Shown piece by piece: positions 17,915 through 25,800 of a stretch of 64,000 nucleotides of DNA (its first letter is position 1; every line of letters starts with the position of its first letter). The translations under genes and the position numbers were made by a program. The DNA is taken from NCBI RefSeq assembly GCF_015680405.1, contig NZ_JADLJS010000001.1:1-64000 (forward strand), given 5' to 3'. Origin of the DNA: Pseudomonas pudica. GTDB taxonomy: Bacteria; Pseudomonadota; Gammaproteobacteria; Pseudomonadales; Pseudomonadaceae. The notes under the pieces were generated by a model. The model searched no databases. It was not told the origin of the DNA and saw only the letters and a list, made by a program, of their open reading frames with translations.

Positions 17915-18934
17915 ATGAACATTGTCCACAAAACCCTTACCGCTTCCCTTCTGGCCCTGTCCGTCTCCAGCGCCTTCGCTGCTGGCAGCCCGGGTATAGA
18001 ACAGCACACCCAGGCCTTCCTCGAAGCCCTGGAGCAAGGCGGCGGCAAGCCACTGGAGCAGCTCAGCCCGAAAGACGCCCGCGCGGTGCTGACCGGTGCC
18101 CAGGCCTCGGTCAAGGTCGATCTCTCGGGTATCGAGGTGCAGGAGCGCACCATCCAGGCCAACGGCGAGTCGATCAAACTGCAAGTTGTGCGCCCGGCCA
18201 ACGTGAAGGGCGAGTTGCCGGTGTTCATGTTCTTCCACGGTGGCGGCTGGGTACTCGGCGATTTCCCGACCCACCAGCGGCTGATCCGCGACCTGGTGGT
18301 TGGCTCTGGCGCAGTGGCGGTCTACGTCGACTACACCCCATCGCCGGAAGCGCACTACCCGACGGCGATCAACCAGGCCTACGCCGCCACCCGCTGGGTA
18401 GCCGAGCATGGCAAGGAAATCGGCGTGGACGGCAAGCGCCTGGCCGTGGCCGGCAACAGCGTCGGCGGCAACATGGCGGCAGTAGTGGCCTTGAAAGCCA
18501 AAGAGGCCGGCACCCCGGCCCTGCGCTTCCAGCTGCTGCTGTGGCCGGTGACCGATGCCAGCTTCGAAACTGCGTCGTACAAGCAGTTTGCCGAGGGGCA
18601 TTTCCTTACCACCGGGATGATGAAGTGGTTCTGGGACAACTACACCACCGACGCCAAGGCACGGGCGCAGATCTACGCCTCGCCGCTGCGGGCCAGCAGT
18701 GAACAGTTGAAAGGCTTGCCGCCAGCGCTGGTGCAAACGGCGGAGTTCGATGTGCTGCGTGACGAGGGTGAGGCTTATGCCCGCAAGCTGAACGCTGCTG
18801 GGGTGACCGTTACCTCGGTACGCTACAACGGCATGATTCATGACTACGGGCTGCTCAACCCCTTGCATCAGGTGCCTGCCGTGCAAGCGGCCATGCGCCA
18901 GGCCGCTGGCGAGCTGAAAGTGCACCTGCAATAA
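17915..18934 (+). CDS. Secreted alpha/beta hydrolase (HSL/esterase family)
   Basis: A 339-residue protein with a signal peptide (about 1-22, SSAFA|AGS). The HGGGW oxyanion motif (about residue 109), the nucleophile elbow GNSVGGN (Ser about 187) and likely Asp/His in AEFDVLRD and MIHDYGLL place it in the hormone-sensitive lipase-type esterases. Export to the periplasm suggests hydrolysis of an external ester. It is alone between a divergent LysR gene and a pirin gene 54 nt downstream. Confidence 0.88.
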   Translation: MNIVHKTLTASLLALSVSSAFAAGSPGIEQHTQAFLEALEQGGGKPLEQLSPKDARAVLTGAQASVKVDLSGIEVQERTIQANGESIKLQVVRPANVKGELPVFMFFHGGGWVLGDFPTHQRLIRDLVVGSGAVAVYVDYTPSPEAHYPTAINQAYAATRWVAEHGKEIGVDGKRLAVAGNSVGGNMAAVVALKAKEAGTPALRFQLLLWPVTDASFETASYKQFAEGHFLTTGMMKWFWDNYTTDAKARAQIYASPLRASSEQLKGLPPALVQTAEFDVLRDEGEAYARKLNAAGVTVTSVRYNGMIHDYGLLNPLHQVPAVQAAMRQAAGELKVHLQ

Positions 18935-18988
18935 CCTCATCCACCCATGCGGCAGGGCCTGGTGCCCTGCCGGTTCAGGAGACCCGTC

Positions 18989-19711
18989 ATGCTCACCGTC
19001 CGCAACGCCAAAGACCGCGGCCTGGCCTTCCATGGCTGGCTGAAATCGTTCCACACCTTCTCCTTCGGCCACTACCGCAACCCGGACGAGCAAGGTTTCT
19101 CCGACCTGCTGGTGATCAACGACGACCGCGTCATCCCCGGCAAGGGCTTTGGCCAGCACCCGCACCGCGACATGGAGATTTTCTCCTACGTGCTGGAAGG
19201 CGCGCTGGAGCACAAGGACACGCTGGGCACCGGCTCGGTAATCCGCCCGGGCGATGTGCAGCTGATGAGCGCTGGCCACGGCGTGGCCCATAGCGAGTTC
19301 AACCACAGCCAGGTGCAGCCGGTGCACTTCCTGCAGATCTGGATCGTGCCGAACGTGCAAGGGGCAACACCGCGTTACCAGCAACAGCATTTCAGTACTG
19401 AAGAAAAGCGCGGCAAGCTGCGCCTGATCATCTCGCCGGATGGCGCCGAGGGGTCACTGCAGGTACGGCAGAACGCGCGGGTGTATGCCGGTCTGTTCGA
19501 TGGTGACGAGCGTGCCACCCTGACCTTGCCGGAAAACCGCCATGCCTACGTGCACGTGGCCCGGGGCAGCATCGAGCTGAATGGGCAAGTGCTGAGCGAA
19601 GGGGATGGGGTGCGGGTGAGGCAGGAACAGGTGCTGGAACTGGGCAATGGGGTGGATGCCGAGGTGCTGGTGTTCGACCTGCGGCCGCATGAGTTGCCTG
19701 GCATGCCATAA
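18989..19711 (+). CDS. Pirin family protein (YhhW-like)
   Basis: A 240-residue bicupin. Metal ligands typical of pirins are visible in FGQHPHRDMEIFSY (two His) and SAGHGVAHSEFNH (His and Glu). Some bacterial pirins oxidise quercetin and others act as regulatory partners; which applies cannot be read from sequence. ATG 18989 follows caggagacc. Confidence 0.92.
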   Translation: MLTVRNAKDRGLAFHGWLKSFHTFSFGHYRNPDEQGFSDLLVINDDRVIPGKGFGQHPHRDMEIFSYVLEGALEHKDTLGTGSVIRPGDVQLMSAGHGVAHSEFNHSQVQPVHFLQIWIVPNVQGATPRYQQQHFSTEEKRGKLRLIISPDGAEGSLQVRQNARVYAGLFDGDERATLTLPENRHAYVHVARGSIELNGQVLSEGDGVRVRQEQVLELGNGVDAEVLVFDLRPHELPGMP

Positions 19712-19720
19712 GGCAGGTCC

Positions 19721-19814
19721 GGCCCTTTCGCGGGTAAACCCGCTCCCACAGGTACGCCACAGACTTCGAAATCTGTGGCGTACCTGTGGGAGCGGGTTTA
19801 CCCGCGAAGGGGCC
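19721..19814. repeat. Near-perfect 94-nt inverted repeat of two REP units
   Basis: Two arms of about 43 nt (starting ggccctttcgcggg and ending ccgcgaaggggcc) surround the 8-nt centre cttcgaaa and differ at about one position. It separates the convergent pirin and DUF1330 genes and should act as a bidirectional terminator. Confidence 0.9.
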
Positions 19815-19825
19815 GCAAATCCAAC

Positions 19826-20119
19826 TCAGGGCTCGAACCCTTCGACGATGATCACTTCAGCCTTCGCCACCCCCTGACGATGGCTGCAAGCCTCCTGGTA
19901 CAGCTCGGACCGGTAGCACGCCAGCGCCTGTTCGTACGAATCGAACTCGATCACCACGCTACGCTGAGGGGTAAGCCGCCCTTCCATTGCCTCGCTACGC
20001 CCGCCACGGGCCAGGAAACGGCCACCGAATGCCTTGAAGGCAGCCGGGGCGCGTTGGGTGTACTGCTGGTATTGCTCGTGATCGGTCACGTCCACATGGG
20101 CGATCCAATAGGCCTTCAT
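19826..20119 (-). CDS. DUF1330 family protein
   Basis: A 97-residue dimeric alpha-beta barrel protein (ferredoxin-like fold). Family motifs are KAYWIAHVDVTD at the start, AFGGRFLARGG and VIEFDSYEQALACYRSELYQ. The function of this family is not established. ATG 20119 (MKAYW) is chosen; its promoter region is shared with the divergent ribB-like gene. Confidence 0.9.
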   Translation of the reverse strand: MKAYWIAHVDVTDHEQYQQYTQRAPAAFKAFGGRFLARGGRSEAMEGRLTPQRSVVIEFDSYEQALACYRSELYQEACSHRQGVAKAEVIIVEGFEP

Positions 20120-20150
20120 GCGCTGCTCTCCTGTTACGGCGATATTTGTG

Positions 20151-20170
20151 TATGATGGTATACCATAATA
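20151..20170. promoter_or_regulatory. 20-bp palindrome at the ribB-like promoter
   Basis: TATGATGGTATACCATAATA contains the perfect 12-bp palindrome ATGGTATACCAT and is symmetric over 20 bp except one base pair. It overlaps a TATGAT -10-like hexamer, so a repressor bound here would block transcription of the ribB-like gene. The half ATACCATAATA recurs at 21482. Confidence 0.6.
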
Positions 20171-20197
20171 ATCACCCCACCACAGTGAGCGTGCAAC

Positions 20198-21319
20198 ATG
20201 GCTTTCAACACCATCGACGAACTTCTCGAGGACTACCGGCAAGGCAAGATGGTCCTGCTGGTGGATGACGAGGACCGGGAAAACGAAGGCGACCTGCTGA
20301 TCGCCGCCGAGCGTTGCGACGCCCACGCCATCAACTTCATGGCCCGTGAAGCGCGCGGGCTGATCTGCCTGACCCTGACCGACGAACACTGCCAACGCCT
20401 GGGCCTGGAGCAGATGGTGCCGGCCAACGGCAGCGTGTTCAGTACCGCCTTCACCGTATCGATCGAGGCGGCCACGGGCGTTACCACCGGTATTTCCGCC
20501 GCCGACCGAGCGCGTACCGTGGCGGCGGCCATGGCCCCCAACGCCCGCCCCGAAGACCTGGTGCAACCCGGCCACATCTTCCCCCTGCGCGCCCGCGAAG
20601 GCGGTGTGCTGACCCGCGCCGGCCACACCGAAGCCGGCTGCGACCTCGCACGCCTGGCCGGCTTCACCCCGGCGTCGGTAATCGTCGAAGTGCTCAACGA
20701 CGACGGCACCATGGCCCGGCGCCCGGACCTGGAAGTGTTCGCTGCCCGGCACGGCATCAAGATCGGCACCATCGCCGACCTCATCCACTATCGCTTGAGC
20801 ACCGAGCAGACCATCAAGCGTATCGGCGAACGCGAACTGCCGACGGTGCATGGCACCTTCCGCCTGGTCACCTACGAAGACCGCATCGAAGGTGGCGTAC
20901 ACATGGCCATGGTCATGGGCGATATCCGCCGCGAGCAGCCGACACTGGTGCGGGTGCACGTGATCGACCCGCTGCGCGACCTGGTCGGCGCCGAATACGC
21001 CGGCCCCGCCAACTGGACGCTTTGGGCGGCGCTGCAGAAGGTGGCCGAGGAAGGCGCCGGCGTGGTGGTGATCCTGGCCAACCATGAGTCCTCGCAGGCG
21101 CTGCTGGAGCGCGTGCCACAGCTGACCCAGCCGGTGCGGCCTTACCAGCGCGGGCAATCGAAGGTGTACTCGGAGGTGGGTACAGGCGCGCAGATCCTGC
21201 AGGACCTGGGCGTCGGCAAGCTACGCCACCTGGGCCCGCCGCTGAAATACGCGGGGCTGGCGGGGTATGAGCTGGAGGTGGTGCAAAGCATCCCCTTCGA
21301 GCCCGGACTGGTGAGCTGA
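20198..21319 (+). CDS. ribB: 3,4-dihydroxy-2-butanone 4-phosphate synthase with degenerate GTP cyclohydrolase II domain
   Basis: A 373-residue protein. The N-terminal half (about 1-200) has the DHBP-synthase acidic loop [24 protein letters not shown] and [15 protein letters not shown], and should convert ribulose 5-phosphate to dihydroxybutanone phosphate for riboflavin. The C-terminal half aligns to GTP cyclohydrolase II but lacks the zinc cysteines of the CLTGD...RCDC motif; that stretch reads [16 protein letters not shown]. So it is RibBA-shaped with only RibB activity expected. There is no room for an FMN riboswitch (78 nt to the divergent gene), so this looks like a non-housekeeping paralogue. 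Confidence 0.88.
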   Translation: MAFNTIDELLEDYRQGKMVLLVDDEDRENEGDLLIAAERCDAHAINFMAREARGLICLTLTDEHCQRLGLEQMVPANGSVFSTAFTVSIEAATGVTTGISAADRARTVAAAMAPNARPEDLVQPGHIFPLRAREGGVLTRAGHTEAGCDLARLAGFTPASVIVEVLNDDGTMARRPDLEVFAARHGIKIGTIADLIHYRLSTEQTIKRIGERELPTVHGTFRLVTYEDRIEGGVHMAMVMGDIRREQPTLVRVHVIDPLRDLVGAEYAGPANWTLWAALQKVAEEGAGVVVILANHESSQALLERVPQLTQPVRPYQRGQSKVYSEVGTGAQILQDLGVGKLRHLGPPLKYAGLAGYELEVVQSIPFEPGLVS

Positions 21320-21329
21320 TACAGGCCCC

Positions 21330-21411
21330 TGTAGGAGCGGCCTCGGGGGGGGGGGGGGGGGGGGCGGGCGCGGCCCGCCCACCCCCCCCCCCACCCAAGG
21401 CCGCTCCTACA
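21330..21411. repeat. 82-nt REP-derived palindrome with a run of 20 G
   Basis: tgtaggagcggcc at the left and ggccgctcctaca at the right flank 20 consecutive G (21345-21364), a GC-only stem (gggcgggc/gcccgccc) and a run of 11 C (21382-21392). The whole block can fold into one long hairpin. The G tract is far longer than in any other REP here and may include base-calling error. Confidence 0.75.
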
Positions 21412-21481
21412 AAGGTTCGCGGCAAATTGCAGAGGACGGAGTGATGGCCGGTAGCCTCATGCCTCTTGCCAAAAGTTTGGA

Positions 21482-21498
21482 ATACCATAATATGATAT
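21482..21498. promoter_or_regulatory. Palindrome upstream of the polyamine ABC operon
   Basis: ATACCATAATATGATAT is symmetric over 17 bp with one mismatched pair around CATAATATG. It shares ATACCATAATA with the palindrome at 20151-20170 and lies about 140 nt before the binding-protein gene. Confidence 0.5.
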
Positions 21499-21638
21499 CC
21501 CGTAGACCTTGAATCTGCAGGCCGGCACCTACAATCAAAAACGGCCACAAGACACTTTGTTTTAGCTGCTCCCCGAACACTGTTGGCGGGCGCACCACAA
21601 GCCCCGCCTCGAATAACAAAAGCAACGAGGGCGTAACC

Positions 21639-22664
21639 ATGCTGTTGAGCAAACGTGTAACCGCAGTGCTGTCCGCCAGCCTGCTGACCCTGGCATGTCA
21701 GGCCGCCCAGGCCGCCGACAGCCTGAACTTCGTCAGCTGGGGCGGTACCACCCAGGACGCCCAGAAAGAAGCGTGGGCCGTACCCTTCACCAAAGCCACC
21801 GATATCAAGGTCGTCCAGGACGGCCCTACCGACTACGGCAAGCTCAAGGCCATGGTCGAGAGCGGCAACGTGCAGTGGGACGTGGTCGACGTCGAAGCCG
21901 ACTTCGCCCTGCGTGCCGCCAGCGAAGGCCTGCTCGAACCCCTCGATTTCACCCAGATCAAGCGCGACAAGATCGACCCGCGCTTCGTCTCCGACCATGG
22001 CGTCGGCTCGTTCTTCTTCTCCTTCGTGCTCGGCTACAACGAAGGCAAGCTCGGTGCCAACAAACCGGTGGACTGGACCGCACTGTTCGATACCAAGACC
22101 TACCCCGGCAAGCGCGCCCTGTACAAATGGCCCAGCCCGGGTGTACTGGAACTGGCCCTGCTGGCCGACGGCGTAGCCCCCGACAAGCTGTACCCTCTGG
22201 ACCTGGACCGCGCCTTCAAGAAGCTCGACACCATCAAGAAAGACATCGTCTGGTGGGGCGGTGGCGCCCAGTCGCAGCAACTGCTGGCCTCGGGTGAAGC
22301 CTCGCTCGGCCAGTTCTGGAACGGCCGCGTCTATGCCCTGCAGCAAGACGGTGCACCGGTGGGTGTGAGCTGGAAGCAGAACCTGGTCATGGCCGACTTC
22401 CTGGTCATCCCCAAAGGTGCCAAGAACAAGGACGCGGCCATGAAGTTCCTGGCCAATGCCAGCAGCGCCGAAGGCCAGGCCGAGTTCGCCAACAAGACCG
22501 CCTACGCGCCGGTGAACGTCGACAGCGTGGCCAAGCTGGACAAAGACCTCGCGCAGAACCTGCCGACCGCCTACGCCCAGGACCAGGTCACCCTCGACTT
22601 CGCCTACTGGGCCAAGAACGGCCAGGCCATCGCAGCCCGCTGGAATGAGTGGTTGGTCAAATGA
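21639..22664 (+). CDS. Polyamine-type ABC transporter, periplasmic binding protein
   Basis: A 341-residue secreted protein (signal peptide to about residue 26, AAQA|ADS) of the PotD/PotF-like extracellular solute-binding family: LNFVSWGGTTQD at the start, VDVEADFALRAASEGLLEPLD, TYPGKRALYKWPS. The gene order binding protein, two permeases, ATPase is that of spermidine/putrescine importers. The substrate is not certain; related family members carry GABA or other amino compounds. It overlaps the first permease gene by 4 nt. Confidence 0.88.
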   Translation: MLLSKRVTAVLSASLLTLACQAAQAADSLNFVSWGGTTQDAQKEAWAVPFTKATDIKVVQDGPTDYGKLKAMVESGNVQWDVVDVEADFALRAASEGLLEPLDFTQIKRDKIDPRFVSDHGVGSFFFSFVLGYNEGKLGANKPVDWTALFDTKTYPGKRALYKWPSPGVLELALLADGVAPDKLYPLDLDRAFKKLDTIKKDIVWWGGGAQSQQLLASGEASLGQFWNGRVYALQQDGAPVGVSWKQNLVMADFLVIPKGAKNKDAAMKFLANASSAEGQAEFANKTAYAPVNVDSVAKLDKDLAQNLPTAYAQDQVTLDFAYWAKNGQAIAARWNEWLVK

Positions 22665-23578
22665 AAGTCGCCATCAACGCCCTGCATGACGCGCAAGGTG
22701 CCCCCACGGGCACCGGCGCTCCGGGAACTGCCCCGCGCCGCGTCAGCCTGAGCCAGCGCTGGAAAGGCAGCCGCAATTTACTGCCGGCCCTGCTGTTCCT
22801 TGGCCTGTTCTTCTTCGCCCCGCTGGCCGGCCTGTTGCTGCGCGGGGTGCTGGAGCCGACGCCGGGCCTGGGCAACTACGAGCAGTTGTTCGCCAACTCG
22901 GCTTATGCACGGGTGCTGTTCAACACCTTCTCGGTGGCCGGCGTGGTCACCCTGATCAGCGTGCTGCTGGGCTTCCCGCTGGCCTGGGCAATTACCCTGG
23001 TGCCCAAGGGCTGGGGCCGCTGGTTGCTGAACATCGTGCTGCTGTCGATGTGGACGAGCCTGCTGGCGCGCACCTACTCGTGGCTGGTGCTGCTGCAGAG
23101 TTCGGGGGTGATCAACAAGGCGTTGATGGCTATGGGTATCATCGATGCCCCGCTGGAAATGGTGCACAACCTGACCGGCGTGGTGATCGGCATGAGCTAC
23201 ATCATGATCCCGTTCATCGTGCTGCCGCTGCAGGCGACCATGCACGCCATCGACCCGATGGTGCTGCAGGCCGGCTCGATCTGCGGCGCCAGCCCGTGGA
23301 CCAATTTCTGGAAGGTGTTCCTGCCGCTGTGCCGCTCGGGGCTGTTCTCCGGGGCGCTGATGGTGTTCGTGATGTCGCTCGGTTACTACGTCACCCCGGC
23401 CCTGCTGGGCGGTGCGCAAAACATGATGCTGCCCGAATTCATCATCCAGCAGGTGCAGTCGTTCCTCAACTGGGGCCTGGCCAGCGCCGCCGCCGCACTG
23501 CTGGTGGTGATCACCCTGGTGCTCTTCTACCTGTACCTGAAGCTGCAGCCGGAATCCCCGGTCGGCAACGCGAGGTAA
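22661..23578 (+). CDS. Polyamine-type ABC transporter permease (PotB-like)
   Basis: A 305-residue permease. A cytoplasmic N-terminal tail (about 1-40) precedes six hydrophobic segments; the coupling loop reads LQAGSICGASPWTNFWKVFLP (about 204-224). ATG 22661 overlaps the binding-protein stop. It forms the channel with the next gene product. Confidence 0.9.
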   Translation: MKVAINALHDAQGAPTGTGAPGTAPRRVSLSQRWKGSRNLLPALLFLGLFFFAPLAGLLLRGVLEPTPGLGNYEQLFANSAYARVLFNTFSVAGVVTLISVLLGFPLAWAITLVPKGWGRWLLNIVLLSMWTSLLARTYSWLVLLQSSGVINKALMAMGIIDAPLEMVHNLTGVVIGMSYIMIPFIVLPLQATMHAIDPMVLQAGSICGASPWTNFWKVFLPLCRSGLFSGALMVFVMSLGYYVTPALLGGAQNMMLPEFIIQQVQSFLNWGLASAAAALLVVITLVLFYLYLKLQPESPVGNAR

Positions 23579-23584
23579 ACCGCC

Positions 23585-24394
23585 ATGCTCCTGTCTCCCA
23601 ACGCCATGGGTCGCCCGCTGCGCACGGGCCTGTACCTGACCACCGGGGTCATCGCGGCCTTCCTGCTGCTGCCGGTGGTGTTCATCGTGTTGCTGTCGTT
23701 CGGCTCGTCGCAGTGGCTGGTGTTCCCGCCACCGGGCTGGACCTTCAAGTGGTACGGCCAGTTCTTCTCCAACCCGGAGTGGATGGACGCCGCGCTGGCC
23801 AGCCTGAAGGTGGCCGTGCTGACCACCATCGCCGCCGTGCTGCTCGGCCTGCCCACCGCGTTTGCCCTGGTGCGTGGCCGCTTCCCCGGCCGCGAGCTGC
23901 TGTATGGGCTGTTCACCATGCCGATGATCGTGCCGCTGGTGATCATTGCCGTAGCGGTGTACGCGCTGTTCCTCAAGCTCGGCTACACCGGCACACTGTT
24001 CGCCTTCGTGGTCAGCCACGTGATCGTCGCCCTGCCCTTCACCATCATCTCGATCATCAACTCGCTGAAGCTGTTCGACCAGTCGATCGAGGATGCCGCG
24101 GTGATCTGCGGCGCCTCGCGCCTGCAGGCAATCTTCAAGGTGACCTTCCCGGCGATTCGCCCGGGGATGATCGCTGGCGGCCTGTTTGCCTTCCTGGTGT
24201 CGTGGGATGAAGTGGTGCTGAGCGTGATGATGGCCAGCCCCGACCTGCAGACTCTGCCGGTGAAGATGTGGACCACCCTGCGCCAGGACCTCAGCCCGGT
24301 CATCGCCGTGGCCTCGACCCTGCTGATCGGCCTGTCGCTGCTTGTCATGTTCATTGCCGCCGCCTTGCGCCGGCGCACCGAAGCCAACGCCTGA
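23585..24394 (+). CDS. Polyamine-type ABC transporter permease (PotC-like)
   Basis: A 269-residue permease with six predicted helices and the EAA loop EDAAVICGASRLQAIFKV (about 168-185). It begins 6 nt after the previous permease. Confidence 0.9.
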   Translation: MLLSPNAMGRPLRTGLYLTTGVIAAFLLLPVVFIVLLSFGSSQWLVFPPPGWTFKWYGQFFSNPEWMDAALASLKVAVLTTIAAVLLGLPTAFALVRGRFPGRELLYGLFTMPMIVPLVIIAVAVYALFLKLGYTGTLFAFVVSHVIVALPFTIISIINSLKLFDQSIEDAAVICGASRLQAIFKVTFPAIRPGMIAGGLFAFLVSWDEVVLSVMMASPDLQTLPVKMWTTLRQDLSPVIAVASTLLIGLSLLVMFIAAALRRRTEANA

Positions 24395-24413
24395 GCGCGC
24401 GGAGAAAACAACA

Positions 24414-25562
24414 ATGAGTGCAGTGATCAAAGACAACGCGCACGACAAGACCCTGGTCAGCCTGCGCGGCCTGAACAAGCACTACGGCGACTTCACCGCC
24501 GTGGACAACCTCGACCTGGAAATCCAGGACGGCGAGTTCCTGACCTTCCTCGGTTCCAGCGGGTCGGGCAAGTCCACCACCCTGTCGATGCTGGCTGGCT
24601 TCGAAACACCGAGCAGCGGCGAGATCCTGGTCGATGGCCAGTCGCTGGTCAACGTGCCGCCGCACAAGCGTGACATCGGCATGGTGTTCCAGCGCTATTC
24701 GCTGTTCCCGCACCTGAACGTGCGCGACAACATCGGCTTCCCGCTGGCCATTCGCAAGCTCGGCGCCAGCGAAACCAGCAAGCGCGTCGACGCCATGCTC
24801 AAGCTGGTACAGCTGGAGAAGTTCGCCCACCGCAAGCCATCGCAGATGTCCGGTGGCCAGCAGCAGCGCGTGGCGATTGCCCGGGCCCTGGTGTACGAAC
24901 CGCGCATCCTGCTGATGGACGAACCGCTCGGCGCGCTGGACAAAAAGCTGCGCGAAGACCTGCAGGATGAACTGCGCCAGTTGCACCGGCGCCTGGGCAT
25001 CACCATCGTCTACGTCACCCACGACCAGGAAGAAGCCATGCGCCTGTCCCAGCGCATCGCCATCTTCAGCCATGGCAAGATCGTCGGCCTGGGCACCGGT
25101 TACGACCTGTACCAGAACCCGCCAAATGCCTTCGTCGCCTCGTTCCTGGGCAACTCCAACTTCCTGCGGATCAAGGCCAGCAGCAATGGCGCGGGCAGCT
25201 TCGAGGGCCAGCCGGTGGCTATCCGCCTGACCCCGGGCCTGGCCGCCTCGCAGGATGCGCTGATCATGGTGCGCCCGGAAAAGGCCCTGGCCCTGACCAC
25301 CGAACAGGCCGCGCGCGAGCCGCTGCCGGCGGGCTGGAACGAGGTCAGCGCCAAGGTTGGCGAAGTGCTGTTCCTGGGCGAGAGCCAGACCTGCCATGTG
25401 GTGACTGCGGGCGGTACCGAGCTGACGGTCAAGGCGCTGTCGGCGGCTGGCATGCCGATGCAGCCGGGGGATACCGTGAAGGTGCGCTGGGCAGTGGCGG
25501 ATGCGTGCATCTATACCGAGTGGGCAGAAAGTGACCTGAGCAAGTCTGCCGGGGCGCATTGA
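24414..25562 (+). CDS. Polyamine-type ABC transporter ATPase (PotA-like)
   Basis: A 382-residue ATPase. Walker A is GSSGSGKST, the Q-loop MVFQRYSLFPH, the signature MSGGQQQRVAIARAL, Walker B ILLMDEPLGALDKKL and the H-loop TVYVTHDQEEA-like IVYVTHDQEEA. A C-terminal TOBE domain (about 275-375) is typical of PotA/MalK proteins. ATG 24414 is chosen (MSAVIKDN); the frame is open further upstream. Last gene of the transporter operon. Confidence 0.92.
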   Translation: MSAVIKDNAHDKTLVSLRGLNKHYGDFTAVDNLDLEIQDGEFLTFLGSSGSGKSTTLSMLAGFETPSSGEILVDGQSLVNVPPHKRDIGMVFQRYSLFPHLNVRDNIGFPLAIRKLGASETSKRVDAMLKLVQLEKFAHRKPSQMSGGQQQRVAIARALVYEPRILLMDEPLGALDKKLREDLQDELRQLHRRLGITIVYVTHDQEEAMRLSQRIAIFSHGKIVGLGTGYDLYQNPPNAFVASFLGNSNFLRIKASSNGAGSFEGQPVAIRLTPGLAASQDALIMVRPEKALALTTEQAAREPLPAGWNEVSAKVGEVLFLGESQTCHVVTAGGTELTVKALSAAGMPMQPGDTVKVRWAVADACIYTEWAESDLSKSAGAH

Positions 25563-25568
25563 TACCGC

Positions 25569-25687
25569 TGGGGCCGCTTTGCGGCCCGTTCGCCGGCAAG
25601 CCAGCTCCCACAGGTACAGCGCAGGTTTCAGGATTGGAAGGCCCCTGTGGGAGCTGGCTTGCCGGCGATGGGCTGCACAGCAGCCCC
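25569..25687. repeat. Inverted REP pair
   Basis: Facing units with gccggcaagccagctcccac and its reverse complement; inner hairpins ggccgctttgcggcc and gggctgcacagcagcccc. It closes the transporter operon. Confidence 0.85.
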
Positions 25688-25800
25688 ATTGACGCGAACA
25701 TACAGGCATCAGGCAAAGCCCACTGCCCTATGGACTGTCACATCATCATCACGCCACTGTCGTAATCTGCCGGCCAACCCTATGCCACAGGCCTCCCGGC

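Noticed and set aside
20120..20197. Possible FMN riboswitch before the ribB-like gene
   Set aside because: Only 78 nt separate it from the divergent gene and none of the conserved RFN segments are present.
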